Source: Crenobacter intestini (lineage in GTDB: Bacteria > Pseudomonadota > Gammaproteobacteria > Burkholderiales > Chromobacteriaceae). Taken from it: 64,000 bases of DNA. The position numbers were made by a program, and so were the translations under genes. The notes under the pieces were generated by a model. The model was given only the letters and a program-made list of their open reading frames with translations, searched no databases and was not told where the DNA came from. Positions 19,568 to 29,033 of this stretch are shown here, piece by piece. Numbering within the stretch: position 1 is the first letter of the stretch; each line of letters begins with the position of its first letter. Location of the stretch: the NCBI RefSeq assembly GCF_004919095.1, contig NZ_STGJ01000001.1, positions 434,001 through 498,000 of the forward strand, given 5' to 3'.

Positions 19568-20113
19568 TCAGCCGCGGAAGAAGTTGGCCCGGTAGTAGCG
19601 CAACTCGTCGATCGACTCGAGGATGTCGGCCAGCGCGGTGTGCGCGCCCTTCTTGACCACGCCCTTGGCAACGTCGGGTTGCCAGCGCTTGCACAACTCC
19701 TTCACCGTCGACACGTCGAGGTTGCGGTAGTGGAAGTAGGCCTCGAGCTTGGGCATCCAGCGCGCCATGAAGCGGCGGTCCTGCCCGATCGAGTTGCCGC
19801 ACATCGGGCTCGTGCGCGCGGGCACATGCTCGGCCATGAAGGCGATCAGCGCCGCCTCGACGTCGGCCTCGGCCAGGGTCGACGCGCGCACGCGCGCGGT
19901 CAACCCGCTGTTGCCGTGGGTGCGGGTGTTCCATTCGTCCATCGCGTTAAGCACCGCGTCGTCCTGGTGCACCGCGTACACCTCGCTCTGCGCGAGCACG
20001 TTCAGGTCGTTGTCGGTGACCACCATCGCCACCTCGATGATGCGGTCGTTCTGCGGGTCTAGGCCGGTCATTTCCATATCCAGCCAGATGAGCTTGTTCG
20101 CGTCTTGTGCCAT
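19568..20113 (-). CDS. orn: Oligoribonuclease
   Basis: A 181-residue DEDDh 3'-5' exonuclease that degrades two- to five-base RNA fragments, including the pGpG left when c-di-GMP is broken down. The family residues are visible: Asp and Glu in [11 protein letters not shown], the later Asp in [10 protein letters not shown], and His with Asp in [11 protein letters not shown]. The length equals E. coli Orn (181). The ATG at 20113 gives the canonical N-terminus. It is divergent from the M48 protease gene, 73 bases apart. Confidence 0.95.
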   Translation of the reverse strand: MAQDANKLIWLDMEMTGLDPQNDRIIEVAMVVTDNDLNVLAQSEVYAVHQDDAVLNAMDEWNTRTHGNSGLTARVRASTLAEADVEAALIAFMAEHVPARTSPMCGNSIGQDRRFMARWMPKLEAYFHYRNLDVSTVKELCKRWQPDVAKGVVKKGAHTALADILESIDELRYYRANFFRG

Positions 20114-20186
20114 ACTTGGTCGCCTTTTTGATGCTGCCTGTGCAATCCGCCATTTTCCGCGATCGCCGCCGCTTCGGCAAACGACC

Positions 20187-21440
20187 ATGACCACCTCCCT
20201 GACCCTGCCGTTCATCGCCTGCGTGCTCGCGGCCCTCGCGTCCCGCCTCGTGCTCGGCGCGCGCCAGATCGCACATGTGCGCGCGCACCGCGACAAGGTA
20301 CCGGCAGCGTTCGCCGGAACCATCCCGCTTGACGCCCACCGTAAGGCCGCCGACTACACCGCGGCGCGCATGCGCCTCGCGCTTCTCGGCGCCATCGTCG
20401 ACACCGGCTGGCTGTTCGTGCTGACGCTGGGCGGCGGCATCGCCTTCGCCCAACGCATCGCCACCGGCTTGGCAGGGGACGGCATCGCCGGCGGCGTGCT
20501 GACCATTGCGCTGACCGGCATCGCCGGCGCGCTGCTGTCGCTGCCGCTGACGCTCGCGTCGACCTTCGGTGTCGAGGCGCGCTTCGGCTTCAACCGCGTC
20601 ACCCCCGGGCTGTTTGTCGCCGACCTCGTGCGCCACGCGCTGGTGGCCGCCGTCCTTTTGCTGCCGCTCACCGCGCTGGCGCTGTGGCTGATGCAGGCGG
20701 CGGGCGAGATGTGGTGGCTGTGGGCGTGGGGGGCGTGGGCGCTGTTTTCGCTTGCCATGCTGGTGCTCTACCCCTTGCTGATCGCGCCGCTCTTCAACCA
20801 TTTCACGCCGCTTGCCGACCCCGCGCTTGAAACGCGCATCGGTGCGCTGCTCACGCGCGCCGGCTTTGCCGCGCGCTCCGTGCTGGTGATGGACGGCTCG
20901 CGCCGCTCCGGCCACGGCAACGCCTACTTCACGGGTTTTGGCAAGGCGCGGCGCATCGTGTTCTTCGACACCCTGCTCTGCTCGCTCGCGCCTGACGAGA
21001 TCGAGGCCGTGCTCGCGCACGAACTGGGCCACTACCGGCTCCACCATATCCGCAAGCGCGTCGCGACCACGCTGGCCGCGTCGCTCGCGCTGTTCGCGCT
21101 GTTGGGCTTGCTCGCGCGCGAGTCGCTGTTCTACCAGACGCTCGGCGTGAGCCTACCCACCGCCACCAATGCCACCGCGCTGCTGCTCTTCTCGCTGGTG
21201 CTGCCCGTGCTGCTGTACTGGCTAACCCCGCTCTCCAGTTACCTGTCTCGCCGCCACGAATACGAGGCCGACGCCTTCGCCGCGCGGGTGAGCGACGGCG
21301 CGGCGCTCTCGCGCGCGCTGGTGAAGCTCTACCGTGACAATGCGTCCACCCTGACGCCGGACCCGCTCTATTCGGCGTTCTACGACTCACACCCCGGCGC
21401 GAGCGCGAGGCTCGCCCACCTGCAAGGATGCTTGCGATGA
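20187..21440 (+). CDS. M48 family (Ste24-like) zinc metallopeptidase
   Basis: A 417-residue membrane protease with about seven hydrophobic segments. The zinc site is HELGH in [15 protein letters not shown] near residue 280, and the third ligand Glu is in [12 protein letters not shown] near residue 355. The N-terminal domain matches the peptidase_M48_N family of CAAX prenyl proteases. Bacteria lack CAAX proteins, so the role is probably membrane protein quality control. The ATG at 20187 removes about 145 shadow residues from the longer open frame. Its stop overlaps the phhB ATG (ATGA). Confidence 0.88.
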   Translation: MTTSLTLPFIACVLAALASRLVLGARQIAHVRAHRDKVPAAFAGTIPLDAHRKAADYTAARMRLALLGAIVDTGWLFVLTLGGGIAFAQRIATGLAGDGIAGGVLTIALTGIAGALLSLPLTLASTFGVEARFGFNRVTPGLFVADLVRHALVAAVLLLPLTALALWLMQAAGEMWWLWAWGAWALFSLAMLVLYPLLIAPLFNHFTPLADPALETRIGALLTRAGFAARSVLVMDGSRRSGHGNAYFTGFGKARRIVFFDTLLCSLAPDEIEAVLAHELGHYRLHHIRKRVATTLAASLALFALLGLLARESLFYQTLGVSLPTATNATALLLFSLVLPVLLYWLTPLSSYLSRRHEYEADAFAARVSDGAALSRALVKLYRDNASTLTPDPLYSAFYDSHPGASARLAHLQGCLR

Positions 21441-21760
21441 AACTGACCGAACTCGAATGCCGTGCCGGCGCGCCCCGCCTGGGCGCGGTCGAACTGGACG
21501 ACTTGCTGGACGCGCTGCCCGAATGGGCGCTCGACGGCGACGCGATCACCCGCGAGTACCGCTTCGCCGACTACTACCGCACCATCGCCTTCGTCAACGC
21601 GCTGGCGTGGATTGCCCACCAGGCCGACCACCACCCCGACCTGTCGGTGCACTACAACCGCGTCGTCGTGCGCTTCGGCACCCACGACGCCGGCGGCGTC
21701 ACCCTCAACGACCTGATCTGCGCCGCCCGCTGCGACGCGCTGCTGGAACACGCTGCATGA
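21437..21760 (+). CDS. phhB: Pterin-4-alpha-carbinolamine dehydratase
   Basis: A 107-residue protein of the PCD/DCoH family, which dehydrates 4a-hydroxytetrahydrobiopterin to recycle the cofactor. The active-site block IAHQADHHPDLSVHYNRV with its two adjacent His is intact, as is the C-terminal TLNDLICAAR. The ATG at 21437 overlaps the M48 stop codon; a start three codons earlier also exists. The stop overlaps the rsgA start. No phenylalanine hydroxylase gene is nearby, so the partner enzyme is unknown. Confidence 0.9.
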   Translation: MKLTELECRAGAPRLGAVELDDLLDALPEWALDGDAITREYRFADYYRTIAFVNALAWIAHQADHHPDLSVHYNRVVVRFGTHDAGGVTLNDLICAARCDALLEHAA

Positions 21761-22629
21761 AGACTCAAGCCCTCGTCATCCGCAGCTACGGCCGCCGCTT
21801 CGTCGTCGAAATCGACGGCACCGAATACAGCGCGACCACCCGCGGCAAGCGCGTCGACTACGCGGTCGGCGACGTCGTCGACGTCACCGTGCAGAACGCC
21901 GAACAGGTGGTGATCGAGGGCGCGCAGCCGCGCCAGACACTCCTCTACCGGCAGGACGAATGGAAAACCAAGATCATCGCCGCCAACGTCAGCCGCGTGC
22001 TGTTGGTGACGGCGGCGGTGCCGTCGCCCAGCGAAGAGCTGGTCGGCCGCTGCCTGATCGCCTGCGAGGCCGAGGGCATTAGCCCGGTCATCCTCGTCAA
22101 CAAGTCCGACCTGCCCGAGACGGCCGCGTGGCTCGCCAAGCTCGAACTCTACCGCGAGCTCGGCTACCCGGTGGTGCCGGTCTCGGCGCTGGAAGGTGCC
22201 GACGCGGTGCGTCCGCTGCTGGAGGGCCACACCAGCGTGCTGGTCGGCCAGTCCGGCATGGGCAAGTCGACGCTGACCAACGCGCTGCTGCCCGAGGCGT
22301 GCGCGCGGGTCGGCGACATCTCGTCCGCGCTCGACAGCGGCCGGCACACCACCACCAACGCGACGCTCTACCACCTGGACGCGGTAAGCCAACTGATCGA
22401 CTCGCCGGGCCTGCAGGCCTTCGGCCTCGCGCATATCGCGGCGACCGACTTCATCCATTACTTCCCCGAGATGCGCGCGCTGATCGGCCACTGCCGTTTC
22501 CACAACTGCACGCACCGCAACGAGCCGGGCTGCGCGGTGAAGGACGCCGCCGCCGCGGGCAAGATCGCACCGCAACGGCTCGCGCTGTTGCAAAAGCTGA
22601 TCTCGGCGTCCGGCCAGGTCCCCGCCTGA
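21757..22629 (+). CDS. rsgA: Ribosome small subunit-dependent GTPase A
   Basis: A 290-residue circularly permuted GTPase for late 30S assembly. An OB-fold comes first (residues 1-70), then motifs in permuted order: G4 VNKSDL, G1 GQSGMGKST and G3 DSPGLQ. The C-terminal zinc finger has its ligands in CRFHNCTHRNEPGC. All catalytic features are present. It is somewhat shorter than E. coli RsgA (350) because the N-terminal tail is short. It is the last gene of the M48-phhB-rsgA set, joined by ATGA overlaps. Confidence 0.95.
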   Translation: MKTQALVIRSYGRRFVVEIDGTEYSATTRGKRVDYAVGDVVDVTVQNAEQVVIEGAQPRQTLLYRQDEWKTKIIAANVSRVLLVTAAVPSPSEELVGRCLIACEAEGISPVILVNKSDLPETAAWLAKLELYRELGYPVVPVSALEGADAVRPLLEGHTSVLVGQSGMGKSTLTNALLPEACARVGDISSALDSGRHTTTNATLYHLDAVSQLIDSPGLQAFGLAHIAATDFIHYFPEMRALIGHCRFHNCTHRNEPGCAVKDAAAAGKIAPQRLALLQKLISASGQVPA

Positions 22630-22776
22630 TTCGCCGCGTGCACCTTCGCGGTGCCGCGTGCGTGCATGCAACACCCCGCGCCGCCAATGGCCGGCCAAAC
22701 CCTGCTGTCACTAGGCCTTAACATGTCTTTGGGATAGTGTGGAGGAAAACAAATCCACACAACGAAGGAGACAAGC

Positions 22777-23511
22777 ATGGCACGCATCGCACTCGTCACC
22801 GGCGGCATGGGCGGCATCGGCTCGGCCATCTGCCGCGCGCTCGCCGACGCCGGCCACACCGTGGTCAGCACCTACAGCAAACCGGGCAAGGAAACGGCCT
22901 GGCTTGCCGACATGAAAGAACTGGGCTACGACTTCCACGCCCAGTTGTGCGACGTCACCGACTTCGACGCCTGCCGCGCGCTGGTCGCCAAGGTCACCGC
23001 CGAGATCGGTCCGATCGACATCCTGGTCAACAACGCGGGCATCACCCGCGACGCCTCCTTCCGCAAGATGGGCAAGGACGACTGGGACGCGGTGCTCGCC
23101 ACCAACCTCGACTCCATGTTCAACATGACCAAGCCGGTGGTCGAGACCATGATGGAGCGCGGCTTTGGCCGCATCATCAGCATCTCGTCGATCAACGGCC
23201 AGAAAGGCCAGTTCGGCCAGGCCAACTACTGCGCGGCCAAGGCCGGCATGCATGGCTTCACCATGGCGCTGGCTCAGGAAGTCGCCCGTAAGGGCGTCAC
23301 CGTCAACACCATCTCGCCCGGCTATATCGGCACCGACATGGTGATGGCCGTCCCTGAAGATGTGCGGAACAAGATCATCGCGCAGATCCCGGTCGGCCGC
23401 CTGGGCAAGCCCGAGGAAGTCGCCGGGCTCGTCAGCTACCTCGCCTCCGACGCCGCGGCCTTCATCACCGGCGCCGACTTCGCGATCAACGGCGGCCAGC
23501 ACATGATGTAA
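22777..23511 (+). CDS. phaB: Acetoacetyl-CoA reductase
   Basis: A 244-residue classical short-chain dehydrogenase. The cofactor loop is TGGMGGIG, NNAG is at about residue 88, and the catalytic Ser-Tyr-Lys lies in SSINGQKGQFGQANYCAAK. This last block is typical of PhaB. It reduces acetoacetyl-CoA with NADPH to (R)-3-hydroxybutyryl-CoA for polyhydroxybutyrate. The ATG at 22777 has GAAGGAG upstream. It begins a carbon-storage neighbourhood, but the polymerase gene is not in this window. Confidence 0.92.
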   Translation: MARIALVTGGMGGIGSAICRALADAGHTVVSTYSKPGKETAWLADMKELGYDFHAQLCDVTDFDACRALVAKVTAEIGPIDILVNNAGITRDASFRKMGKDDWDAVLATNLDSMFNMTKPVVETMMERGFGRIISISSINGQKGQFGQANYCAAKAGMHGFTMALAQEVARKGVTVNTISPGYIGTDMVMAVPEDVRNKIIAQIPVGRLGKPEEVAGLVSYLASDAAAFITGADFAINGGQHMM

Positions 23512-23530
23512 CAGGCTCTCTGCCGTAACG

Positions 23531-23559
23531 AAAAAAGCCGGGGTTCTCCCCGGCTTTTT
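23531..23559. terminator. Bidirectional terminator between phaB and the acyl-CoA reductase gene
   Basis: Perfect 7-bp stem (23537-23543 with 23548-23554) with loop TTCT, flanked by six A on the left and five T on the right. It can serve both convergent genes. Confidence 0.9.
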
Positions 23560-23577
23560 CTTGTCTGGCTCCAGCCT

Positions 23578-25551
23578 TCAGAAGTAGATCCCCCGCATCA
23601 GCTGCCCCATCGCGACCTGGTTGGCCGACGGGGCGCCCTTGCCGTTGCCGCCGTCCGCGCCGCCGAAGGTGCGGAAGCTGGTGTTCATGATCACCTGCGC
23701 GACGCGCGGGGCCAGCGCGTGCATGACCTGGCCGAAGATGCCCAGCCGGGTCGCCACCCTCACCTGCTTGTGGATGATGGTGTCGCAGATGATGTCGGCG
23801 GCTTCCTCCGCCGTCAGCGTCGGCACATGGTCGTACGCCTTGGTCGGCTCGATCATCGGCGTCTTCACCAGCGGCATGTTGATCACCGAGAAATGCACGC
23901 CGCGGTCGGCGAACTCGGACGCCGCGGTGCGCGCCCACGCGTCGAGCGCGGCCTTGGAGGCAACGTAGGCGGAGAAGCGCGGCGCGTTGGTCAGCACGCC
24001 GATCGACGAGATGTTGATGATGTGGCCGCGCCGCTGTTCGGCCATGCTCGGCAACAGGCCCATGCTCACCTTCAGCGCGCCGAAGTAGTTTAGCTGCATG
24101 GTGCGCTCGAAGTCGTGGAAGCGGTCGAACGACTCCTCGATCGCGCGGCGGATCGAGCGCCCGGCGTTGTTGACCAGCACGTCCACATGGCCGAAGTCGG
24201 CGAGGATGCGCGTGGTGAGCGCCTCGGCGCAGGCAAGGTCGGCGATGTCGCCCTGGTAGGCGTGAAGTTTCAGCCCCTCGGCCTCGAATTCGGCCTGCGT
24301 CTCGGCGATCCTGGCCTCGTCGCGCGCGATGGTCAGCACGGTGGCGCCGGCCTTGGCGAGCTTGAGCGCCGTCGCCTTGCCGATGCCCGAGGTCGCGCCG
24401 GTCACCAGCACCACCCGTCCCTCGACCTGGCCGCGCAGGCTGCGGTCGACAAACAGGTCCGGATCGAGATGGCGCTCCCAGTAGTCCCACAGCCGCCACG
24501 CGTAGTCGGCGAGCCTGGGCACCTCGATGCCGGTATCCTTGAGTGCGCGTTGCGTCTCTCGGCAGTCGAAGCGGGTCGGGTAGTTGATGAAGCGGAAGAT
24601 GTCGTCGGGCAGGCCGAGGTCGGCCATCACCGCGTCGCGCACCCGGCGCACCGGCGCGAGGGCCATCACCATCTGCAGCAGCGGCCGGGGGATGAAACCG
24701 AACAGCGCCGCGTTGAAGCGCAGCTCCATCTGCGGCGCGTGCGCGGCGCGCGCGAAGGTGTTGAGCAAGTCGCCCACCCGCATCGGCTCGGGGTCGACCA
24801 GATGGAAGCAGCGGCCGTCCTCGCCTTCTAGGTGCGCGATATGGTCGACCGCGGCGACGATGAAGTCGACCGGCACCACGTTGATGCGCCCGCCCTCGAC
24901 GCCGAGGGTCGGCATCCACGGCGGCAGCAGGCGGCGCGTCTTCTGGATCAGCTTGAAGAAGTAATACGGCCCGTCGATCTTGTCCATCTCGCCGGTCTGC
25001 GAGTCGCCGACCACCAGCGCCGGCCGGTAGATCCGCCACGGCAGCGAACATTCGCGGCGCACGATGGCCTCGGAGTCGTGCTTGGTGCGGAAGTACGGGT
25101 GCTCGAGGTGCTCGGCCTCGTCGAACATGTCCTCGCGGAAGGTGCCCTCGTAGAGCCCGGCCGCCGCGATCGAGCTGAACAGGTGGAAGTGCCGCGCGCC
25201 GAGCGCCTCGGCAAAGCGCACCGCGTTGCGGGTGCCGTCGACGTTGGCCTTCTGTTGCGTCTGCGCATCAGCCTTCAGGTCGTACACCGCCGCCAGGTGG
25301 AAGAAGTGGTCGACCGTCCCGGCAAGCTGCCTGGAAGCCGCCTCGTCCACCCCCAGCAGCGGCCGGGTCAAGTCGCCGACCAGCGCGCGCGCGCGCGTCT
25401 CGTCCACGCCCCAGAACTCAAGCAACGCTGCCACCCGCGGCAGCTCGTGCTCGAGCACCAGGAAGGTCACTTCGCTGCCTTCGCGTTCCAACAGTTTGCG
25501 CACCAGCCTGCGCCCGATAAAGCCGCTGGCGCCCGTCACCAGATAGTGCAT
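23578..25551 (-). CDS. Two-domain fatty acyl-CoA reductase (alcohol-forming type)
   Basis: A 657-residue protein of two fused dehydrogenase domains. The N-terminal extended-SDR domain has TGASGFIG at residues 6-13 and a catalytic Tyr153/Lys157 pair in HPYFRTKHD. The C-terminal classical SDR domain has TGATSGIGKA near residue 382, NNAG, and YVASK near residue 528. Length and domain order match the Marinobacter Maqu_2507-type reductase (about 660 aa). That enzyme reduces fatty acyl-CoA through the aldehyde to the fatty alcohol. The wax ester synthase gene 3.5 kb away supports this reading. It is divergent from the phasin gene. Confidence 0.82.
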   Translation of the reverse strand: MHYLVTGASGFIGRRLVRKLLEREGSEVTFLVLEHELPRVAALLEFWGVDETRARALVGDLTRPLLGVDEAASRQLAGTVDHFFHLAAVYDLKADAQTQQKANVDGTRNAVRFAEALGARHFHLFSSIAAAGLYEGTFREDMFDEAEHLEHPYFRTKHDSEAIVRRECSLPWRIYRPALVVGDSQTGEMDKIDGPYYFFKLIQKTRRLLPPWMPTLGVEGGRINVVPVDFIVAAVDHIAHLEGEDGRCFHLVDPEPMRVGDLLNTFARAAHAPQMELRFNAALFGFIPRPLLQMVMALAPVRRVRDAVMADLGLPDDIFRFINYPTRFDCRETQRALKDTGIEVPRLADYAWRLWDYWERHLDPDLFVDRSLRGQVEGRVVLVTGATSGIGKATALKLAKAGATVLTIARDEARIAETQAEFEAEGLKLHAYQGDIADLACAEALTTRILADFGHVDVLVNNAGRSIRRAIEESFDRFHDFERTMQLNYFGALKVSMGLLPSMAEQRRGHIINISSIGVLTNAPRFSAYVASKAALDAWARTAASEFADRGVHFSVINMPLVKTPMIEPTKAYDHVPTLTAEEAADIICDTIIHKQVRVATRLGIFGQVMHALAPRVAQVIMNTSFRTFGGADGGNGKGAPSANQVAMGQLMRGIYF

Positions 25552-25612
25552 CGCTCCCTCCTGTCCACTATGTTATTTGTCATTGTTTGAACAGTTATGC
25601 CATGAATACGAT

Positions 25613-25628
25613 TAGGCTGAACAGCCTA
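25613..25628. promoter_or_regulatory. 16-base perfect palindrome, possible operator
   Basis: TAGGCTG-AA-CAGCCTA lies in the 158-base divergent region between the acyl-CoA reductase and phasin genes, 82 bases before the phasin ATG. TTGTTT at 25583-25588 and TACGAT at 25607-25612, 18 bases apart, could be a plus-strand promoter that the palindrome abuts. The TetR protein encoded at 27557 is one possible binder. The function is inferred. Confidence 0.4.
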
Positions 25629-25709
25629 GGATTCATCCATACACTGCAATTGAGGGTTGGCTGTGGCCATACCCGCAACAATCACGGCAACCACAAGAGG
25701 AGAAGCATC

Positions 25710-26288
25710 ATGGCCAAGAAACTCAAGGCGCTGGCAGGCTCGGTCACCGACAACCAACTGGCGGCGACCGTCCGCGAATCCGCCCAGCAAATCTGGCTGG
25801 CCGGCCTTGGCGCGTACGCCAAGGCGCAGGAAGAAGGCGGCAAGGTGTTCGACGCGCTGGTGCGCGAAGGCGAGAGTCTGCAGGCGCGCACCCGTCAGGC
25901 GGCCGACGAGAAGATCGCCGAAGTCGCCGACAAGACCGCCGGCACCTGGGGCAAGCTTGAGCAGGTGTTCGAGGAGCGCGTCGCCCGCGCGGTGGCGACG
26001 CTGGGCATGCCGACCCGCAAGGACGTCGAGAAGCTCTCCAAACGCGTCGCCGAACTGAGCGAACTGGTCGAGCTGCTCGCCGCCGAGAAGGCCGCGCAGG
26101 AAAAACCGGCGAAGGCACCGGCCAAGCCGCGCGCCGCCAGGAAGGCCGCCGCGCCGGCCGCAGAAGCGCCGGCTCCCGCACCGGCCAAGCCCGTGGCCAA
26201 GGCCAAGCCGGCCGTCAAGCCGGTTGCGGCCGAAGCGGCGCCGGCCGCCGAAGCAGGCAAGGCCGACGACACCGCGACAGCCGCCTAA
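25710..26288 (+). CDS. Phasin, PhaI/PhaF-like granule-associated protein
   Basis: A 192-residue protein. About residues 1-125 form the amphipathic helical phasin domain (AQQIWLAGLGAYAKAQEEGG is the family hallmark), ending in a leucine-zipper-like VEKLSKRVAELSELVELLAA. The tail is Ala/Lys/Pro-rich, with repeated AKP and KPVA units resembling histone H1-like PhaF tails, which bind DNA. Such proteins coat polyhydroxyalkanoate granules and help distribute them at division. The ATG at 25710 has AGAGGAGAAG upstream. A terminator follows. Confidence 0.88.
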   Translation: MAKKLKALAGSVTDNQLAATVRESAQQIWLAGLGAYAKAQEEGGKVFDALVREGESLQARTRQAADEKIAEVADKTAGTWGKLEQVFEERVARAVATLGMPTRKDVEKLSKRVAELSELVELLAAEKAAQEKPAKAPAKPRAARKAAAPAAEAPAPAPAKPVAKAKPAVKPVAAEAAPAAEAGKADDTATAA

Positions 26289-26306
26289 GGCGACACTCCG
26301 CCACAC

Positions 26307-26333
26307 AAGGCCCGGCCCGCGCCGGGCCTTTTT
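26307..26333 (+). terminator. Rho-independent terminator of the phasin gene
   Basis: Perfect 10-bp stem (26307-26316 with 26321-26330), a 4-base loop, and a T-run that starts inside the stem end and continues to 26333. It lies 15 bases before the patatin-like gene, which therefore needs read-through or its own promoter. Confidence 0.87.
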
Positions 26334-26348
26334 CACGGGAGACACAGC

Positions 26349-27518
26349 ATGAGCGAGATTGCCATTGCCCTGGCCGGCGGCGGCCCGCTGGGCGCGATCT
26401 ACGAGATCGGCGCGTGCGCCGCGCTCGCCGAATCGGTCGAGGGGCTGGACTTCTCCCGCGTCGACACCTTTGTCGGCGTCAGTTCGGGCGCGATCGTCTC
26501 GTCCATCCTCGCCAACGGCATCGGCCCGCATCGGCTCGCGCGCATCCTGATCAGCGACGACGCGGCCATCGCCTTCGAGCCCTCTACCCTGCTGCGCCCG
26601 GCGCTTGGCGAATACGCACGCCGCGCGGCGATGCTGCCCGGCCTGCTGGCCGACACGCTCGCCGAGCAGCTTGGCGCCCCCAGCCAACGCGGTGTGTTCG
26701 AATCGCTGGCCAGGCTGACGCGCGCGCTCCCCACCGGGCTGTTTGACGGCGCCGAAATCGACCGCATCCTGGGCGAACTCTTTTCCCGCGACGGCATGAG
26801 CAACGACTTCAGGACGCTCAAGCGCAAGCTGTTCGTCGTCGCCACCGACCTGGACGCCGGGCGCGCGGTCGCCTTCGGCAGCCCCGGCTTCGAACACGTG
26901 CCGATCTCGCGCGCGGTACAGGCAAGCTCGGCGCTGCCCGGGCTGTTCCCGCCGGTAGAGATCGACGGGCGCAGCTACGTCGACGGCGCGCTGATCAAGA
27001 CGCTGCACGCGTCCGTCGCGCTGCGCGAAGGCGCGCGCCTCGTGCTGTGCGTGAACCCGCTGGTGCCTTACAACGCGCCGGTCGCCGGCGCCGACGAAGA
27101 ACACCTTGAGACGCGCGGGCTGCCGGCCGTGCTCTCGCAGACGTTCCGCGCGATCATCCACTCGCGCATGCATACCGGGCTTGCCCGCTACCGCCACGAG
27201 TACCCGGACGCCGACGTGGTGCTGTTCGAGCCCGCGCGCGACAACGCGCAGGTCTTCTTCGCCAACGTGTTCAGCTACCGCGACCGCCGGCGCCTGTGCG
27301 AGCACGCGTACCAGCACACGCGCACCGACCTGTATCGCCGGCGCCACACCCTGGCGCCCCTGTTCGAGGGGCACGGGCTGAGGCTTGATCTGGCCGCGAT
27401 CACCGATTCCACGCGCACCTTGCTGTTCCCGCGCCCGGACAACCTGAAGGCAACGCTCGGCCAACTGGACGGCACGCTATCCAGGCTCTCCCGCCTGCTT
27501 GACCCGGCAGGGCGCTGA
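26349..27518 (+). CDS. Patatin-like phospholipase / esterase
   Basis: A 389-residue serine acyl hydrolase of the patatin family. The oxyanion loop GGGPLG is at residues 10-15, the nucleophile Ser45 is in GVSSG (43-47) and the catalytic Asp212 is in YVDGA. There is no signal peptide, so it acts inside the cell. C-terminal sequence after about residue 250 is Arg-rich and is shared with larger patatin-like proteins. In this setting it may release fatty acids from stored or membrane lipid. The ATG at 26349 has a weak GGGAG site upstream. Confidence 0.88.
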   Translation: MSEIAIALAGGGPLGAIYEIGACAALAESVEGLDFSRVDTFVGVSSGAIVSSILANGIGPHRLARILISDDAAIAFEPSTLLRPALGEYARRAAMLPGLLADTLAEQLGAPSQRGVFESLARLTRALPTGLFDGAEIDRILGELFSRDGMSNDFRTLKRKLFVVATDLDAGRAVAFGSPGFEHVPISRAVQASSALPGLFPPVEIDGRSYVDGALIKTLHASVALREGARLVLCVNPLVPYNAPVAGADEEHLETRGLPAVLSQTFRAIIHSRMHTGLARYRHEYPDADVVLFEPARDNAQVFFANVFSYRDRRRLCEHAYQHTRTDLYRRRHTLAPLFEGHGLRLDLAAITDSTRTLLFPRPDNLKATLGQLDGTLSRLSRLLDPAGR

Positions 27519-27556
27519 CGTCGTATGCTTAGTGCATTGCAAGGCGGAGCGCCGAC

Positions 27557-28207
27557 ATGGAGAAGAAACCGGCCCGACACACCCGCGAGCGCATCGCCGC
27601 CTGCGCGCTCGCGCTGTTCAACGCGCACGGCGCGGCTGCAGTCACGCCGGTCGCGATCGCGCTCGAGATCGGCATCAGCCCGGGCAACCTGCACTACCAC
27701 TTCCACAACAAGGGCGAGCTTGTCGGCGAACTGCTGTCGCGCTACGAGGCCGAAATCGCCCCGCTCCTGGAAGCGGCCAGCCTGAGCGACGACGTCGAGG
27801 ACTTGTGGCAGTTCGCGCACCGGCTGTTCGACACGCTCGCGCGCTACCGCTTCTTGTTCCGCGACCTGAATGCGCTGATGGCCGACTACCCGGCCATCGC
27901 GCCGCGCCTGAAGCGCCTGATCGCGCGCAAGGAGGACGCCGCGCGACGGGCGCTCGCCGGACTCTCCCAAAGCGGCCAGCTCGTCGCCGACGAGGCCGCG
28001 CGCGGGATGCTGGCGGTAAACCTCAGCCTGATCGGCACCTGCTGGCTCGCCTACGACGAGGCGCGCAGCGGCACCGCCGCCAACGCCCCCGCCCGCGGCG
28101 CCAGCCAGATGATGCTCGCCGCCGCCCCGTGGCTCACCAGCGATGCCGGTGCCCGCCTCGCCCGCCTCTCGCGGGACGCGCTCGCACGGCCAGGACAAAG
28201 AGGCTGA
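27557..28207 (+). CDS. TetR family transcriptional regulator
   Basis: A 216-residue regulator. Residues 8-55 form the helix-turn-helix domain (TRERIAACALALFNAHG, then ISPGNLHYHFHNKGEL), and the C-terminal part is a ligand-binding domain with the longer TetR_C layout. It sits among lipid and PHA genes in the same direction as the patatin gene, so it probably senses a fatty acid or acyl-CoA and controls this cluster. That role is inference. It lies 38 bases after the patatin gene. Confidence 0.88.
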   Translation: MEKKPARHTRERIAACALALFNAHGAAAVTPVAIALEIGISPGNLHYHFHNKGELVGELLSRYEAEIAPLLEAASLSDDVEDLWQFAHRLFDTLARYRFLFRDLNALMADYPAIAPRLKRLIARKEDAARRALAGLSQSGQLVADEAARGMLAVNLSLIGTCWLAYDEARSGTAANAPARGASQMMLAAAPWLTSDAGARLARLSRDALARPGQRG

Positions 28208-28247
28208 ACGACCACTACAAGACAACAAGCACGACAAGGAGGAGACC

Positions 28248-29024
28248 ATGAGCAGGAACTGGCACGCATTTCCCTACCCGGGCGAGCACTACCGCTACGC
28301 GGGCGAGCACCTGAAAAAAAGCTGGGCGCGCCTGCACCGCGGCGACTGCGAACCGTGGCCGGCGGAGACGGCCGTCGCCGACGCTTGGCGCGCCTACCAC
28401 GCGGGCGAGTTTGCCGAGGCCGTGCGCGCCGGGCTTGCCGCCGGCGACAAGGGCGAGAACGCGGCCGACAAGGCGGCGATGATCTACGCGACCTATCTGG
28501 AAGGCGACGCGGAAGAGGCGCTGGCGATCTTCAAGGCGGTCGCCGAGCGTTGCGAAAAGCGCCAGGCACGCACCCCGAACGACGCAAATGTCTGGTACTA
28601 CCACGCTTACGCGCTCGGCCGCTACGGCCAGGGCATCTCGGTCGCCAAGGCGCTCGCGCAGGGGCTGGGCGGCAAGATCCGCACCAGCCTCGAGCGCGCG
28701 CTCGAACTTGCGCCGGCACACGCCGACGCACATATCGCGCTGGGCACCTGGCACGCCGAGATCGTCGACAAGGTCGGCGCCATGGTCGGCGGGCTCACCT
28801 ACGGGGCGAAGAAGGAGGAAGCCGAGCGCCACTTCAGGCGCGCGCTCGAGCTGAACCCGGATTCGGCGATCGCGCGCATGGAATTCGCCAACGCGCTGGC
28901 GATGCTCTACGGCAAGCGCAAGCTCGCCGAAGCGGAGCGGCTGTACGCCGAGGCGGCCGAGTGCGAGGCGGCCGATGCGATGGAGCGGCTGGATGTCGAG
29001 GCCGCCCGCGAAGAGCTGGCCTGA
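28248..29024 (+). CDS. TPR repeat protein
   Basis: A 258-residue soluble protein with four or five TPR-like helix pairs. The clearest are HADAHIALGTWHAEIVDKVG and ERHFRRALELNPDSAIARME. No signal peptide or catalytic motif is seen. The ATG at 28248 has AAGGAGGAG at ideal spacing. It lies 40 bases after the TetR gene and ends 9 bases from the convergent wax ester synthase gene. Similar proteins occur beside acyltransferase genes, but a function is not known. Confidence 0.8.
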   Translation: MSRNWHAFPYPGEHYRYAGEHLKKSWARLHRGDCEPWPAETAVADAWRAYHAGEFAEAVRAGLAAGDKGENAADKAAMIYATYLEGDAEEALAIFKAVAERCEKRQARTPNDANVWYYHAYALGRYGQGISVAKALAQGLGGKIRTSLERALELAPAHADAHIALGTWHAEIVDKVGAMVGGLTYGAKKEEAERHFRRALELNPDSAIARMEFANALAMLYGKRKLAEAERLYAEAAECEAADAMERLDVEAAREELA

Positions 29025-29033
29025 ACTGCGCGG

